A stretch of 64,000 nt of DNA from Nannochloropsis oceanica (GCA_004519485.1 CP038119.1:310001-374000); one strand, 5' to 3'; shown: positions 1 to 11,239, numbered from the stretch's first letter. Notes: a model not told the origin generated them from the letters alone. A program made the numbers and translations.

Positions 1-1
1 C

Positions 2-1315
2 GGGCTGTTCACGGGATTGTTTGGGGTGGTGGACCGAGGGGGTGGGGATGGGCAGGAGAACGAGTACGTGATGAAGGCCATCATGCGGCTCTTGACGGTG
101 GTCCAGGACGAGATTCTTCCCGTCACTGGCATTGTCCTCGACAAGCTGACGGCGTCTTTGGTGCGGGTATGTCGGAACCCGTCCAATCCCTTGTTCAACC
201 ACTTTTTGTTCGAATCGGTGGCAGCAACCGTTAAATTCGTCTGTCATGCCAACCCCCACGCAACGGCAGATTTTGAAGAACGGTTATTGCCCCCCTTTGA
301 GGGTGTCCTCTCCCTCGACGTGGCCGAATTTACACCGTATGTCTTTCAAATTCTTGCTCAACTCCTCCTTTACCGCCCTGACGGCATGTCATCCGCCTTC
401 GTCGCTCTCTTTCCCCCCCTCCTCACCCCGTCGCTATGGGAACGCAAGGCAAACATTCCTGGTCTGGTCCTCCTCCTTCAAGCTTACCTTAGGAAAGGCG
501 CCGATACCCTTTCGTCCCACATTGAGCCATTGCTCGGCATCTTCACCACACTCCTCTCCTCCCGTTCCTCTGAAAAACATGCCTTTGACCTTCTCCTCGC
601 CATCTTCCTTCACTTCCCCCCATCCCTCCTCCAAAAATACGAACGCCGGCTCTTTGAGCTCATCCTCACCCGCTTGCAAACCTCCAAGTCTCCGCGGACG
701 ATCCGCCTGACCCTTCTCTTCTTTGGGTTTTACACAGGGAAATTCTCCCCTGCCGCCTGGTCACGCCTGCTTGAATCCCTTCAGCCGGGGATGACCAGGA
801 TGGTCTTGATCCAAGTATGGCTGCCGAACGTCCAGATGGCGGCCATTGCGGGAGGAATGGAAGCCAAGGCCTGCGTGATAGGCTTGACGAGGATCCTGTG
901 CGAGTATCGAGAGCTATTTGGCTCGGCTGAGGGCTTGGAGATATGGGGAAGGGTGCTTAATGGGGTCTTGATGATGGCTGCCCCCGAGGCAGGGAAGGAG
1001 GATGGGTTGGGGAAGGGGAAGAGGGGAGGATGGGAGGAGGAGATGGATGAGGAGGATGCGTGGGAGAAACAACAGGCCATGCAGGAGGTGAGTGGAGAGG
1101 CAGTCTTTTCCAAATTGCATTTTGCGTCGGTGGGGGAGGAAGATTATTTCCCGCAAGTCGAGGGAGGAAGGGAAGGAGGTTTGGTGTCGTTTGTGGCGCA
1201 GCAGTTGAATGGGCTTTGGGCGAGCAATCAGGCGGTGAATTTTTGGCCGGTGGTGGAGAAGAGTCTGAGTCCACCGCAGATTGGGGTCTTGCAGGCGGCG
1301 GGAGTGAGATTGTGA
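2..1315 (+). CDS. XPO2: Exportin-2 (CSE1/CAS family), 3' part of gene
   Basis: Partial: the frame is open to the left edge, so the N-terminal half lies outside the window; the visible part is about 437 residues ending at a TGA. Exportin-2 is the importin-beta-superfamily carrier that returns importin-alpha from nucleus to cytoplasm with RanGTP. Recognition comes from the conserved run beginning ENEYVMKAIMRL near nt 59, then NPLFNHFLFE, FTPYVFQILAQLLL and LWERKANIPGLVLLLQAYL, which match the C-terminal HEAT-repeat (CAS/CSE1 C-terminal) region in the order I recall for human CSE1L. After about nt 960 an acidic, Gly/Lys-rich insert interrupts the last repeats before a recognisable tail (KLHFASVGEEDYFPQV). 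No intron is seen in the visible part. Identification is confident; the 5' structure is unknown. Confidence 0.93.
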   Translation, partial: GLFTGLFGVVDRGGGDGQENEYVMKAIMRLLTVVQDEILPVTGIVLDKLTASLVRVCRNPSNPLFNHFLFESVAATVKFVCHANPHATADFEERLLPPFEGVLSLDVAEFTPYVFQILAQLLLYRPDGMSSAFVALFPPLLTPSLWERKANIPGLVLLLQAYLRKGADTLSSHIEPLLGIFTTLLSSRSSEKHAFDLLLAIFLHFPPSLLQKYERRLFELILTRLQTSKSPRTIRLTLLFFGFYTGKFSPAAWSRLLESLQPGMTRMVLIQVWLPNVQMAAIAGGMEAKACVIGLTRILCEYRELFGSAEGLEIWGRVLNGVLMMAAPEAGKEDGLGKGKRGGWEEEMDEEDAWEKQQAMQEVSGEAVFSKLHFASVGEEDYFPQVEGGREGGLVSFVAQQLNGLWASNQAVNFWPVVEKSLSPPQIGVLQAAGVRL

Positions 1316-2133
1316 AGGGGGAGGGAGGGAGGGAAAGAGAGACAGCGAGTAATGAGAGTGGCGTGACGCAACTTGAGGAAATTCAAGAAGTAAGCGGAAT
1401 CAGCGGCAGTACCAATAGCAGCAGTAGTCGTGGTAGCAGTAACAGCGGCAACAGCATAAGGGATGAAAGATATGGTGAAAAGGCTAGAAAAGACATAGCA
1501 AACCAAAAACCAAAGAACACAACATCAAACTAAACCCTTTGTTGCGAGCGCGGGTTCAGAAGAAAACACAAAGGACAGGACAGCATAGGAAAATAAAGTG
1601 GCCTTGGTGGCCTGAACCTGCCTCCCTGCTTTTGTAAACACACAAAAGTGTCAAGTGTTTCTTGTCGCGTTGGGTGCCACCGCAACGTTTCAGCGATGTT
1701 CCACTGGTTTTCTTTCTTCACGGGCGGGGGGGTACGAAGGGTGACAGCACATCCGTCACGCCAACTCGCCCACCGCTGCGCCATCCGTACAATTAGTGTA
1801 CAGAAAATGTGAGCGTGGCATGCGGAGGATGTGAAAGCGCTTGGGGGGCGCTGGATGGAATGGTGAGATGCGAGATGGCGTTAAAAAAAAAAAAAAAAGG
1901 TGAGGAGGTTTCTCGCCCTTCTTTCCCTGGACCAAACTAGAGCAGCCTATGCGCGGGTGGCATGCTGCCTTCCTCCGCTCTTCTCTGACAGCAATAAATT
2001 CATCGGCCTGCATGCTGCGTTTGCCTCGTATCGCCATCCATCTTGAACCCCCCTCGCTTCTCCTTACCTCCCTCCCCTTCATAGACATACCACCCCCCTC
2101 AGCGCTCAACGCGCACGATTTGCCTCACCCACC
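1316..2133. other. Intergenic gap, exportin-2 to HORMA gene
   Basis: No convincing gene. Short frames in it are unrelated to any family I know. It holds a purine-rich stretch just after the exportin-2 stop, AGC/AGT-type triplets around 1395-1460, and an A16 run at about 1883-1898. The last 200 bases are C/T-rich and probably carry the 5' UTR and promoter of the next gene. Confidence 0.6.
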
Positions 2134-4704
2134 ATGGCGTCCACCACCCTCCACCGCACGGTCATCACTACAAGCGCTGTTAGCACCAGCGTCACAGCCG
2201 TGCAGGTACGTTCTGTATGTGTGACACCTTGTTATGCCGCCCTCCTTCCCTCCCTCCTCATCCTTTTTCCTCCTCCCACCATGACAATCTAGAGTCTGGC
2301 CCTTACGAAGAACCTGATGCGTGTCGGCCTCAGCCAGATCGCCTACGCCCGCAGCCTTTTTCCTGAGCACTGTTTCACTGACAAGTCATACATAGACATG
2401 AAGGTAAACAGTTTTTCCCCCTTTCCCTTCCTGTCTGCCTCAGTCCCTCTACTGGTTCCCTCGCTCCCTCCACCTATCCTTACAGATCCATCACTCTTCC
2501 TCCCTCCTTCCTCCCTCCCTCCCTCCCTTTCTACTCATTAGATCAAACACCTCCAACCTAAGTCCGATGCCGGTGGAATCCGGAATGAGGAGGCCCACCT
2601 CTTGACAAATTGGCTGGAGCAAGGAGTTTTCGACGCCCTTACCAAGCGCTATCTCCGTGCTGTCGTCTTTGCCATCTCGGTCCCCGTGGGCGGGATTGAG
2701 GAGGAAGACGGGAGAGAGGAAGGGCCCGAGAAGGTGGTTGAGACATATCAGTGGAAAGTGGGTTATACGGAGGAGGGGGAGGTGGTTTTAAACGCCTCTC
2801 GCATTGCCAAGACCAAGGCCGAGTTGAAAGGGCAGGCCATCAGGTAGGAAGGGAGGGAATGCGGGAAGGGGGGGGGGGGGGGGGCGATATGGACACGCAA
2901 AGAATCGTGTTGAAGGTCTCTCTCCCTAGCAAGAAGGTGGCCGAGCTGTAAGTCACGCTCTGAGGTACATTTACCTACCTCCCTCCCCTCCCCTCCCTCC
3001 CTCCCTCTCTCTCTCCTCTTTCCCCCTTCCCACACACTCTCCCTTCCCCCTTTCCTCCCTCACAGCCTCATTCGCGCCCTGCTCATGTTCACACAAACGT
3101 TGGAGTCCCTCCCCTCCCACCGGACGCTATCCCTGAAGCTCCTCTACTACGACGACCGTACCCCCATCTCGTACGAACCGCCCTTTTTCCAGGCCGCGGC
3201 CCGTGGCGACTGTCTCTCGGTGGAGGAGGAGGGGTGTCTGAAGGTAAAGATAGGGAGTGTGACATCGCCGCAGTATGCATTGGAGTTGAAGTTTGTCGGC
3301 GTGGACCCGAGTGTTGTCTTGGGGAGGAGGGAGGAGGGGGAGGAGGAGGAGAAGGGGGGGCTGTTGGTGATGCAGCGGGAGGACGAGGAGGATGAGAAGG
3401 AGGAGGAGGAGGAGACTGATGAAGAGAGGGAGGGAGGGGTGCCTCCAGAGACACCGGAAACGGAGGGAGGGAGGGAGAAGGAGGAGGAGGAGGAGGATGA
3501 CGATGTAACGATGGCTGATGAGGAGGATGAGGAGGAAACAGAGCCAAGGGGGAGGAAAGGAGGGGCAGGGGAAGGTAAAAAGGAAAATAAGAAGAAGACG
3601 TACAGTCGTGGTGGGGCGTGGGGGGGAGGAGAAGGGGTAGCCGCGGCGATGACATCCCTCTCTCTACAGGACAAAACTACCCGGAAAGAAGGGAGGGGTC
3701 AAGGTGCTGCCGCCACTGCCGCAGCGGTAGTCGCAGTAGGCACGAAAAAAGCTGTGGGCCCTTTGCCTATCCCTGTACAGAAAAGTGTGCTTCATCCTCC
3801 TTCTGCTATAGCTGCTGGTGCTGCTGCTGCTGCTGCTGCTGGTGCTGCTGCTACTGCCTCGTTGATGTCCGCCTCCTCCTTCCTCCCCATGCGCGGCAAG
3901 ATCGTGGTTGGTTCCGTGGCCTACGCAGACCTGGAGGCGGTGCGCGCTCACATAGTCTCTTTCTATCGTCCGGGTAGCATGATTTCTATTCACAGAGTAG
4001 CGGCTGCCCTCGGAATGTCAAAGGAAGGGGTTGAAGCGGCGTTTGTGCGCTTGGCGGAGGAGGAAGGGAGGGAGGGAGGGAGGGAGGGAGGGTGGCCCTT
4101 TTTGGAGAATAGAAGCTGGGGGTCGGGCAGTAGGTTTGTGGTGAGATTGAATAAGGAGGAGGAAGGGAAGAAAGGAAGGAAGGAAGGGAAAGGTACGGTG
4201 GCTGCGGGAGGAGGAGGACTGGAAGGAGGGAGCAATGGTGAGGGGGGAGGAAGAAGGGAGGATCGCACTCCCATGGAGATGCAGCGTGATGACGACGATG
4301 ACGAGACTCGGGATGGATATGGGGAGAATGAGGAGGAGGTGGCAGAGCCGAGGGAGGGAGGGACGGGATCGTTCCCCTATTCGCAGCCCCATCCAAGCTA
4401 CAGGCCCCCGGTGGCTGCACAACAGCACGCCCCCCCTAAGGCCCCTCGTCCTGGTCGGGGACGAGCCCTTCCTCCTCCTTCCCATCCCTCCGCCGCCGCC
4501 TCCTCCTCTTCCTCCTCTTCATTTCGTCCTTCCCTCTTGACAAACCCTCGCCGAGGGGCCACGAGGTTGGCGAGTGAATATCTGTTGGAGTCGGGGGAGG
4601 ACGGCTTTGAGATTAGTTTGACGCAGGAGGAGTCGTCAGCACGGTGTAAAGCCAGCGTGGTGTCACGGCCGATCGTGCAGCGAGCAAAGCGGACGCGGCG
4701 TTGA
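2134..4704 (+). CDS. HORMA-domain meiotic chromosome-axis protein (Hop1/HORMAD/ASY1-like)
   Basis: Five exons: 2134-2205, 2293-2403, 2542-2843, 2930-2947 (only 18 nt) and 3066-4704; all introns are GT-AG and the product is 713 residues. Hop1-type proteins coat meiotic chromosome axes and promote double-strand breaks and homologue-biased repair. The HORMA core is about residues 25-235: SLALTKNLMRVGLSQIAYAR, FPEHCFTDKSYIDMK, LTNWLEQGVFDALTKRYLR, the LIRALLMFTQTLESLP helix and LKLLYYDDRTPISYEPPFF, in the HORMAD1 order. A very acidic linker follows. A compact block at about 445-527 (RGKIVVGSV, RPGSMISIHRVAAALGMSKEGV) looks like a winged helix, comparable to the chromatin-binding region reported for Hop1 relatives; this is inference. 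The C-terminal 40 residues are basic and could hold a closure motif. A GGGA repeat lies inside exon 5. Start: first ATG in frame with the HORMA core. Confidence 0.87.
2868..2884 (+). repeat. G17 homopolymer inside intron 3 of the HORMA gene
   Basis: An uninterrupted run of 17 G lies just upstream of the acceptor of the 18-nt exon. It is a likely length-variable tract and a likely sequencing or assembly trouble spot. Confidence 0.9.
4066..4092 (+). repeat. (GGGA) tandem repeat in coding exon, G-quadruplex motif
   Basis: Seven GGG runs separated by single A lie in exon 5 of the HORMA gene and encode a Gly-Arg-Glu-Gly periodic segment. The pattern meets the classical G-quadruplex rule (four or more G3 runs, 1-nt loops) on the coding strand. 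Confidence 0.9.
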
Positions 4705-5755
4705 GGGGGAGAGAGGGAGAAGGGGGGGGGGGGTGAATGAGATGAGTGCGTTGGTGTCACTAGGTGAGTCAAACAGTGAGTGGGTGGATGGGTGGATAGA
4801 ATGAGGGGATGGGTTGTGTGATAGCGACAATAGAGAGGATGTTAGAAGGGCGCGAGATCGAAGCGTGCAGTGTATATAGAAGAAGAAGGCAGATAGGGAG
4901 CTTGAAGATTGATTCAATCAAAACCAAGGCGATGATAACCACCAATGATTGAACGAAAAAGTCACAAAAAACAGTGGAAGCGAGAGACATACATGTGGGC
5001 GCCCACCCTGACGCAAGGTCAGTGCACATCGATACAAAACCAAGATGCCAAGAACAGAAGGACATGATCAAAAGCAAAAAGAATGACTAGACATGTAGAA
5101 AGGGAAGGAATAGTACGATGTGTACTTACAATAGGGGGACTGGCCGGTGTGACAGGAGAAGATTGCGATTGAGGTATAAACCTACGAGTGCTTACGGAAT
5201 GAAGAGGGGATGGGGAGGCATACATGTACAAATATGAACAAAAAGAAAACACATCAATGAAGCAAAAAGTGTACAAGAGCTGACAGCCTTAGATGAAATT
5301 AGGGTGGGTCGTATCGTATCCCCACCCACCCCTAGCTCACGGTAAAGAAAGACCAAAAAGGCTGCGCAGCAGCGGGGGAGGAAAACAAATCAACTAGAAA
5401 AGGGGTGAGATCCATTGCTTGTTTCGTGTTGCTTTCTCGTAAAACCATATGCACTGTTGTTCCGGCGTGGTAGCAAATCCTACCCCGGTGTCCTGTTGAC
5501 CTGGCGGAGGCGTCTGGGCAGCTGATATTCTGCGCCGGGCAACGGCGCCATCCTCGTTATATTGCATACCGTCATGAACCCTCCACACTTGCCTCACACT
5601 TGCCTCACACTTGCCTCACGCTTGTCCCCCTTCCCACGCACAGCGCAGTGCCACAATCAAAATCAAGGCCCTCAATAGCTCGTTGTTCTCATTCCTGCAA
5701 TCATGCCATTTTTCATCTCTCCTCCCCATTACAACCCATAGCAACCACCATCATC
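4705..5755. other. Long intergenic gap, HORMA gene to kinase gene
   Basis: About 1.05 kb, less GC-rich than the genes beside it. Short minus-strand frames (for example 4769-5077 and 5394-5597) show no family signature or domain-like pattern and are best treated as chance. A short direct repeat with unit cctcacacttg sits at about 5583-5620, close to the kinase 5' end. Nothing else was identified. Confidence 0.55.
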
Positions 5756-7774
5756 ATGCCGCCTAAGAAGCAAGCGGCCGCCTCCCCTGCTGCCCCGACT
5801 CCCTGCACCAGCACCGCCACGCCCGGCCTAGTGCTCAGCAATCGCTGGAGACTTGGTTCCCTGCTTGGAGAAGGCGCTTGTGGGCAAGTTTTTGCGGTGG
5901 AGGACGTAACAGACGCTCAAAACGAGCATGCATGGGTCATGAAGCTCTCCCCCCTTCCTCCTCGTCCTCCCCCAGGCGTGGCCCGGAAGAAGAACAAGAC
6001 CAACGATGCCATGAAACGCAACGCCGACACGCTGTACATGGAGCAGCTCATCTATAAGAACTACCTCATGAATGTGCCGAATGTGCCTGTCTTGCCCAAT
6101 CTCCTATCGTACGGGGAGGATAAAGGCTTTCGCTTCCTCGTCATGCAACGCCTCGGCCAAGACTTGACCCAATTATTTAGGAGTAAAAATTACAAGTTCT
6201 CTCTTGCTACTATCGCGGATTTGGGGAAGCAGATGCTTGAGGGGATTCGACGGCTGCACGAACGGCAGTTGTTATTTATTGACGTGAAGCCCGAGAATTT
6301 TATGTTGGGGCAGCAAGGGACGTCGGAGGCCAGCAAGGTGAGCAAGGGAGGGAGAGGAGAGGGAAAGAGAGATGTGAAGGAAGGGAATTCAGCGGCTGAC
6401 ATCTCGGTTTGTGTAGGGAAAAAAAGTGCTCAATTTTTTTGGAAAACTCACCAACCCTGTCCTCTCTCCTCTGCCCTCCCTTAGGTCTTCCTGGTTGATT
6501 TTGGCCTGGTGGAAAAATACACGGCCAGCAGCGGTGCACATAAGCCTCAGGATGGAGCAGGTGCTGCGGGAGGAGGAGTAGGCACGCCTTTATTTTCCAG
6601 CCTGGCCTGTCATGAGGGGAGGCCCGCGGGACGGAGGGATGATCTGGAAGCACTGGGGTGGGTGTTGGTGTTCTTTTTGCGAGGGGGGGACCTGCCCTGG
6701 GCCGGGGCAAAGAATGATGCCGAGTGCCTAAAGATGAAGAGGGAGGCGAAAGTGGACGTGTTGTTGAAGGGGAGGGAGGGAGGGAAGGAGGTGGGGAGGG
6801 TGGTGGAGATGGCACGCGAGACATCTTTTGAGGCTGTACCTGATTACGCGGCTTTTGAAAAGGTGTTGGTTGGGTTGGGGAAAGTGAAGGAGGCAGGGAA
6901 TAACGGAAGAGCAGCAGGAGCAGGAGCAGGAGAAGGAGGAGGAGAGATGAAGAAAGGGGGGAGGAAGAGGAAGAGTGCCGTTGCGATGGCTGGGGAAGGA
7001 AAGGGGGAAGGAGGAGAAGGGGGAGGGGGAGAAGTTATTGTGTTATCACCGGATGACCCTGCTGGTAGAGCAGACAATAGAGGGGACAGTAAGACAGCAG
7101 CAGTAAACGCAGCAGCAGCAATTGAAGAAGAAGAGCGAGGAGGGAGTCCAGGTGAACGGCTGTTAAACAAGGGAAATGCGTTGTTGAAGGGGTTGGGAGG
7201 GGCTGCCACCTCCAGCAACAGCAAGAGCAGCAGCAGCAGCCGTAACAACAAGAGCAACAACAGTAGTGGTGGTGCACAGGCCACCGAAAAAATGAAGACG
7301 ACGACAAAGAAGATGAAGACACAGAGAGTAGCAGGAAAGGGCACGCCGAATGTGATTGGCAATGATGACAACGAGGAGGGAGGGAGGGGAGGAGGGGAGG
7401 AGGAGGAGGAAGAGGATAATCAGAGTGTGGCCAGCATGGCCAGCGAAATGAAGGCCTTGTCGCTTGAAGTTTTGGAGGGCCCTCATAAAGGACAGACATT
7501 CCATTTGGGTGGACTGGAGAAGGTGATGTACATAGGGAGGGAAGGAGGTTTGGGGGTGGTATTGTCGAAGGATGGGGGTGTTGGGGGAAGGCATGTGAAG
7601 CTGAAGGCATCGGGTAGGGATAGTGTGCACTCGCTGAAGGTAATGCCTGTGGTTGGAACGGGCCTGGGGCCTGTGATGGTGAATAAGGTGGAGGTCGGGA
7701 GGAATGGGCGGGTGTTGTTCGCGGGGGATCTGCTGCAGGTGGGCGGGAGTACCTTGGTCTTGCGAAGAGGGTAA
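5756..7774 (+). CDS. CK1/VRK-like protein kinase with C-terminal FHA domain
   Basis: Two exons, 5756-6337 and 6485-7774, 623 residues. The open frame continues upstream, but 5756 is the first in-frame ATG. Kinase domain about 30-350: glycine loop GEGACGQVF (about 38-46), a catalytic loop reading FIDVKPENFM where HRD is usual, VDFGLVEKY, and the CK1-type segment GTPLFSSLACHEGRPAGRRDD followed by DLEALGWVL. Lys and Asn of the catalytic loop and Asp of DFG are kept, so activity is plausible. A low-complexity Gly/Glu/Ser/Asn linker follows. The last 110 residues (about 513-622) read as an FHA phosphothreonine-binding domain: LEVLEGPHKGQTFHLGG, YIGREG, GGRHVKLK, VMVNKVEVGRNGRVLFAG and GDLLQVGGSTLVL. 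Function beyond protein phosphorylation and phosphopeptide binding is not evident; plant MLK/PPK kinases are a possible relative. Confidence 0.85.
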
Positions 7775-8253
7775 AGGAGGAGAGATAGGGAGGAGTAGGG
7801 AGGGTAGCAGAGTCGCACTGTAGAGGTAGCAGACACACGAAGGCATACAGCAAGAAGGCACGAAGTGGAAGAAGAGCTCCATAAAAAGAGAAACTGTACT
7901 GTGCAGTTATGAGGCAGGTATGAAGCAGGCTATTGGAGACGCGTTGACAGATGTGAGAGGGAGCAGTGGCCAGAACGTGGGCAAGAAGCATAGGAAGGGA
8001 AAAAATAAAAAGAACCTAGAGTGCTCTAAAATCAAAAGGTGCCACGCGACCTCCAATTATGCCTGCGACGTAGCTTTGACGTTGCTTGCTTTTGCTTCGC
8101 TCATGGGCCCGAAGCGACGTCATAGCCGCGGCCATCCAACGACAAACGTTGTGCCTTCGCCTCTCCTCCCTCTCTTCCCCCCTCGCGCACACCACATTCA
8201 TCCATCCTCTGCGCAAATACTGTCATACATGAATACAGCCGATACGAACGCTC
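7775..8253. other. Intergenic gap, kinase to DDX10
   Basis: About 480 bases holding the kinase 3' UTR and the DDX10 promoter/5' UTR. No gene or RNA feature recognised; the last 150 bases are C/T-rich, as before many starts in this window. Confidence 0.55.
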
Positions 8254-10840
8254 ATGTCCAAGCGACCGCGGGCGGAAGAGCATGTCAACGGTGGTGGCGG
8301 CGGCCGACAAGAGCACCACCATCGTGGAGAGGGGGGAGGCTTCAGCCAGGGTGGTAGCGGCAGGGGTCATGGTGGACGAGGAGGCAAGATGCCCCACCTT
8401 TCGGCAGCAGCTGAAGAGAAGCGACAGGGCATGCGCGTAAAAGAGATGGAGACGCTCCGAAAGCGGGTAGTGGAAGAAGCGCCAGCTCCAGGTATATACA
8501 TGCATGCAGCACACATTCGGACATAAGATACTACGTACTTGCCATTCTCTTACACCCATCCTACACACCGCTACAATTACAGGCTCTCAACCTTTCATCG
8601 ATGCTGGCAGGAAACGCAAGACCTTCCAATCCTTGCCCCTGTCCAAAGTCACCCTCAAGGGCCTTGGACAAAATAGCTTCACGGAGATGACTGACATCCA
8701 ACTCGGTGCTGTCCCCCACGCCCTGGCTGGACGCGACGTCCTCGGGGCCGCCAAGACCGGGTCAGGCAAGACGCTTGCATTTGTGGTCCCGCTGTTGGAA
8801 AAATTGTACCGGGAGGGATGGTCCCTTTCGGATGGGTTGGGGGCGTTGATTATCACTCCGACGAGGGAGTTGGCATTGCAAATTTTTGAAGTCTTGCGGT
8901 CGGTGGGGAAGGGACACATGTTTTCAGCGGCGTTGCTGACAGGGGGTAAAAAGGAGTTCCGAGAAGAACAGCGAAGGGTACCACGGATGAACATCATCGT
9001 GGCAACCCCGGGACGGTTGTTGCAGCACTTGGAGGAGACCCCTGGATTTGATGCCAGTCAGTTGCAGGTGTTGGTCTTAGACGAGGCGGATCGGATTCTG
9101 GACATGGGATTTAGTGCGCAATTGAACGCGATATTGGAGTATTTGCCTCAGGGGGGGGATAGGCAGACGTTGTTGTTCTCGGCGACACAGACCAAGTCGG
9201 TGCATGACTTGGCACGGCTGTCCCTGGGGGAGGCCCCGCAGTATGTGGGTGTGCACGATAAAAGCGAGCATGCCACCCCGGATCAGTTGGTACAGAATTA
9301 CGTGATTTCTCCATTGGAAGAGAAACTGGATATGCTCTGGTCGTTCCTCAAGAGTCACATGAAGCACAAGGTGGTTGTGTTTCTGTCCTCTTGCTCGCAG
9401 GTGCGGTATGTGTATGAATGCTTTCGGTGCATGCAACCCGGGGTACCCCTGCTGGCGCTACACGGTAAGATAAAGCAGGCCAGACGGACTCAGATCTACT
9501 TTGATTTCGTTCGGAGGCCCGCAGCGGTCTTGTTTGCAACGGACATTGCAGCGCGGGGTTTGGATTTCCCAGCGTGTGATTGGGTGGTCCAGGTGGATGC
9601 ACCTGAGGACGCGGCCATGTACATCCACAGAGTGGGGAGAACAGCGAGATACCAAAGCGGGGGCAGGTCGCTGTTGTTTTTGTGCCCGAGTGAGGAGGAG
9701 GGCATGTTGAAAAGGCTGAAACTGGCCCATGTCCCGGTCAAGCGGTTGACCATCAACCCCAGCAAAACGACGAGCGTGAAGCAGAAGACTGCGGCCGTCG
9801 TGGCCTCCAACATGGAATGCAAGCGATTGGCAGGCAAGGCTTTCTCGTCTTACCTGCGTTCGGTGGCGTTGATGCCCCACAAGGACATGTTCAATGTGTC
9901 TAAATTAGACTTGGAGGCCTTCGCAGACTCGCTGGGATTGCCCAAGTGTCCCTCGACCAAATTTTTGAAAATCTTGAAGGATGAGGAGGGGGGGGAGGGA
10001 GGGAGGGAGGGTGTGAGGGCGAAGAAAAATAAGAGTAGGGCGCTGGAGCGGCTGAAGGAGAAGATCAAGATGGAGAGGGCCGTGAAGGCGGGGGGGGGGA
10101 GGAAGGAGGAAGTGGGGAGGAAGGAGAGGAAGAGTAACGGTGAGAGCGATAGCGGTAGCGAAGAGGTTGAGAGTGAAGATGAGGATCACGAAGAGGAGGG
10201 AGGGTTGTTGCGCGTGAAGCAGAAGCATGCATGGGATCAGGAGAAGGAGGAGGACGAGGAGGATGCCGCAGTGGCCGCGCTATTGGCAAGGAAGGCAGCG
10301 AAGAAGAAACTGAAGGAAAGGATGAAGCTTCCTCCAGTGGGTAAGCCTGTGGCGCAGAACAAGAAAATTGTGTTTGCGGATAGTGACGAGGATGAGAAGG
10401 AAGAGAAGGAGGGACGCCAGCAGCAACAACAGCTGCTCCAGGAGGAGGAGGGAGGGGAGGACGGAGGGGAGGACATGCTCACACTCAAGGCCAAGAACGA
10501 GGCGTACGTGCAGATGGTCCAGCAACGACTCCAGGCAAGTCGGGAAAAGGATCGAGCAGCCGAGCGAGAACGCGTACGAGAGAAACACAAGAAGAAGCGG
10601 CTGCGTGATAAAGGAGAGAGAGACGAGGAGGAAGACGGGCTGGAAGGTGGAGCCGTTTTGGGAAGCTATGAAGAGAAAGCGAGTGAAGAGGAAAGCGACG
10701 AGGAGGAGAGTAAGGTCGACGAAGAGGACAGTGAAGAGGAAGTGGTACAGCAGAAAGTGAAACGGTCCAAGCCCTTGTCTTTGCAAGAGCAGGAGGATGC
10801 CGTGCTGCGGAGCTTGCGCGGTGGGAGTGGCATAATTTAG
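8254..10840 (+). CDS. DDX10: DEAD-box ATP-dependent RNA helicase DDX10/Dbp4
   Basis: Two exons, 8254-8491 and 8583-10840, 831 residues. Dbp4/DDX10 is a nucleolar helicase of small-subunit processome assembly (U14 snoRNA release, 18S rRNA maturation). A Gly/His/Arg-rich N-terminus precedes the core. Motifs in order: Q motif with F upstream (SFTEMTDIQLGAVPHAL), AAKTGSGKT (Walker A), PTRELALQ, GGKKEF, ATPGRLLQH, VLDEADRILD, LFSATQTKSV, then the second RecA domain with ALHGKIKQARR, ATDIAARGLDFP and YIHRVGRTARY. The FDFVRR and LDFPACDWVVQ segments point to DDX10/Dbp4 rather than DDX18. The C-terminus (about 500-831) has the family's extra domain (KAFSSYLRSVALMPHKDMF) and a long acidic/basic coiled-coil tail. 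The ATG at 8254 is in frame across the phase-1 intron. Confidence 0.94.
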
Positions 10841-11239
10841 GGGAGGGTTAGATGGGAGACAACATTGAAAGACTCTGCGCGGCGACAAAAAGTGTGTCAC
10901 AACGACGACGACGCAACCAAAGGTCAAATAAAGAACGAAATGCGGTCACTTAGCCACTTGTCACTTATTCTCTATTTGCCATGTCTGATTTGGGGGGGGG
11001 CAGCTTGTTGGGATATGGGCCACGTGGAACCTCCCCACCCGTCCCAGTTGGGACCCCTGCAGCGTGCGGTGATCAAGAGGAGCCACGCAAGCAAACCCTT
11101 AACTCACGTTAACCCATCAAACTTCTCTGAAGCACACGCAGGCGTTACCCTTCTCCGTATACTCCGTCGAGGGGTCGTCGCTTCCTTGAGCAGGCATCAC
11201 CACCATCATCGACACCTCACCCTCCAACCCGCCGCAAGC
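10841..11239. other. Intergenic gap, DDX10 to PRMT4
   Basis: About 400 bases with no gene. An AATAAA-like motif (aaataaag) lies near 10925, about 90 bases after the DDX10 stop, and could be its polyadenylation signal. A CACCACCATCATC stretch precedes the PRMT4 start. Confidence 0.45.

Noticed and set aside
3089-4485. Long Pro/Ser-rich minus-strand frames
   Set aside because: Antisense to the acidic, GGA-rich exon of the HORMA gene; composition mirrors the sense repeat and no family is recognised.
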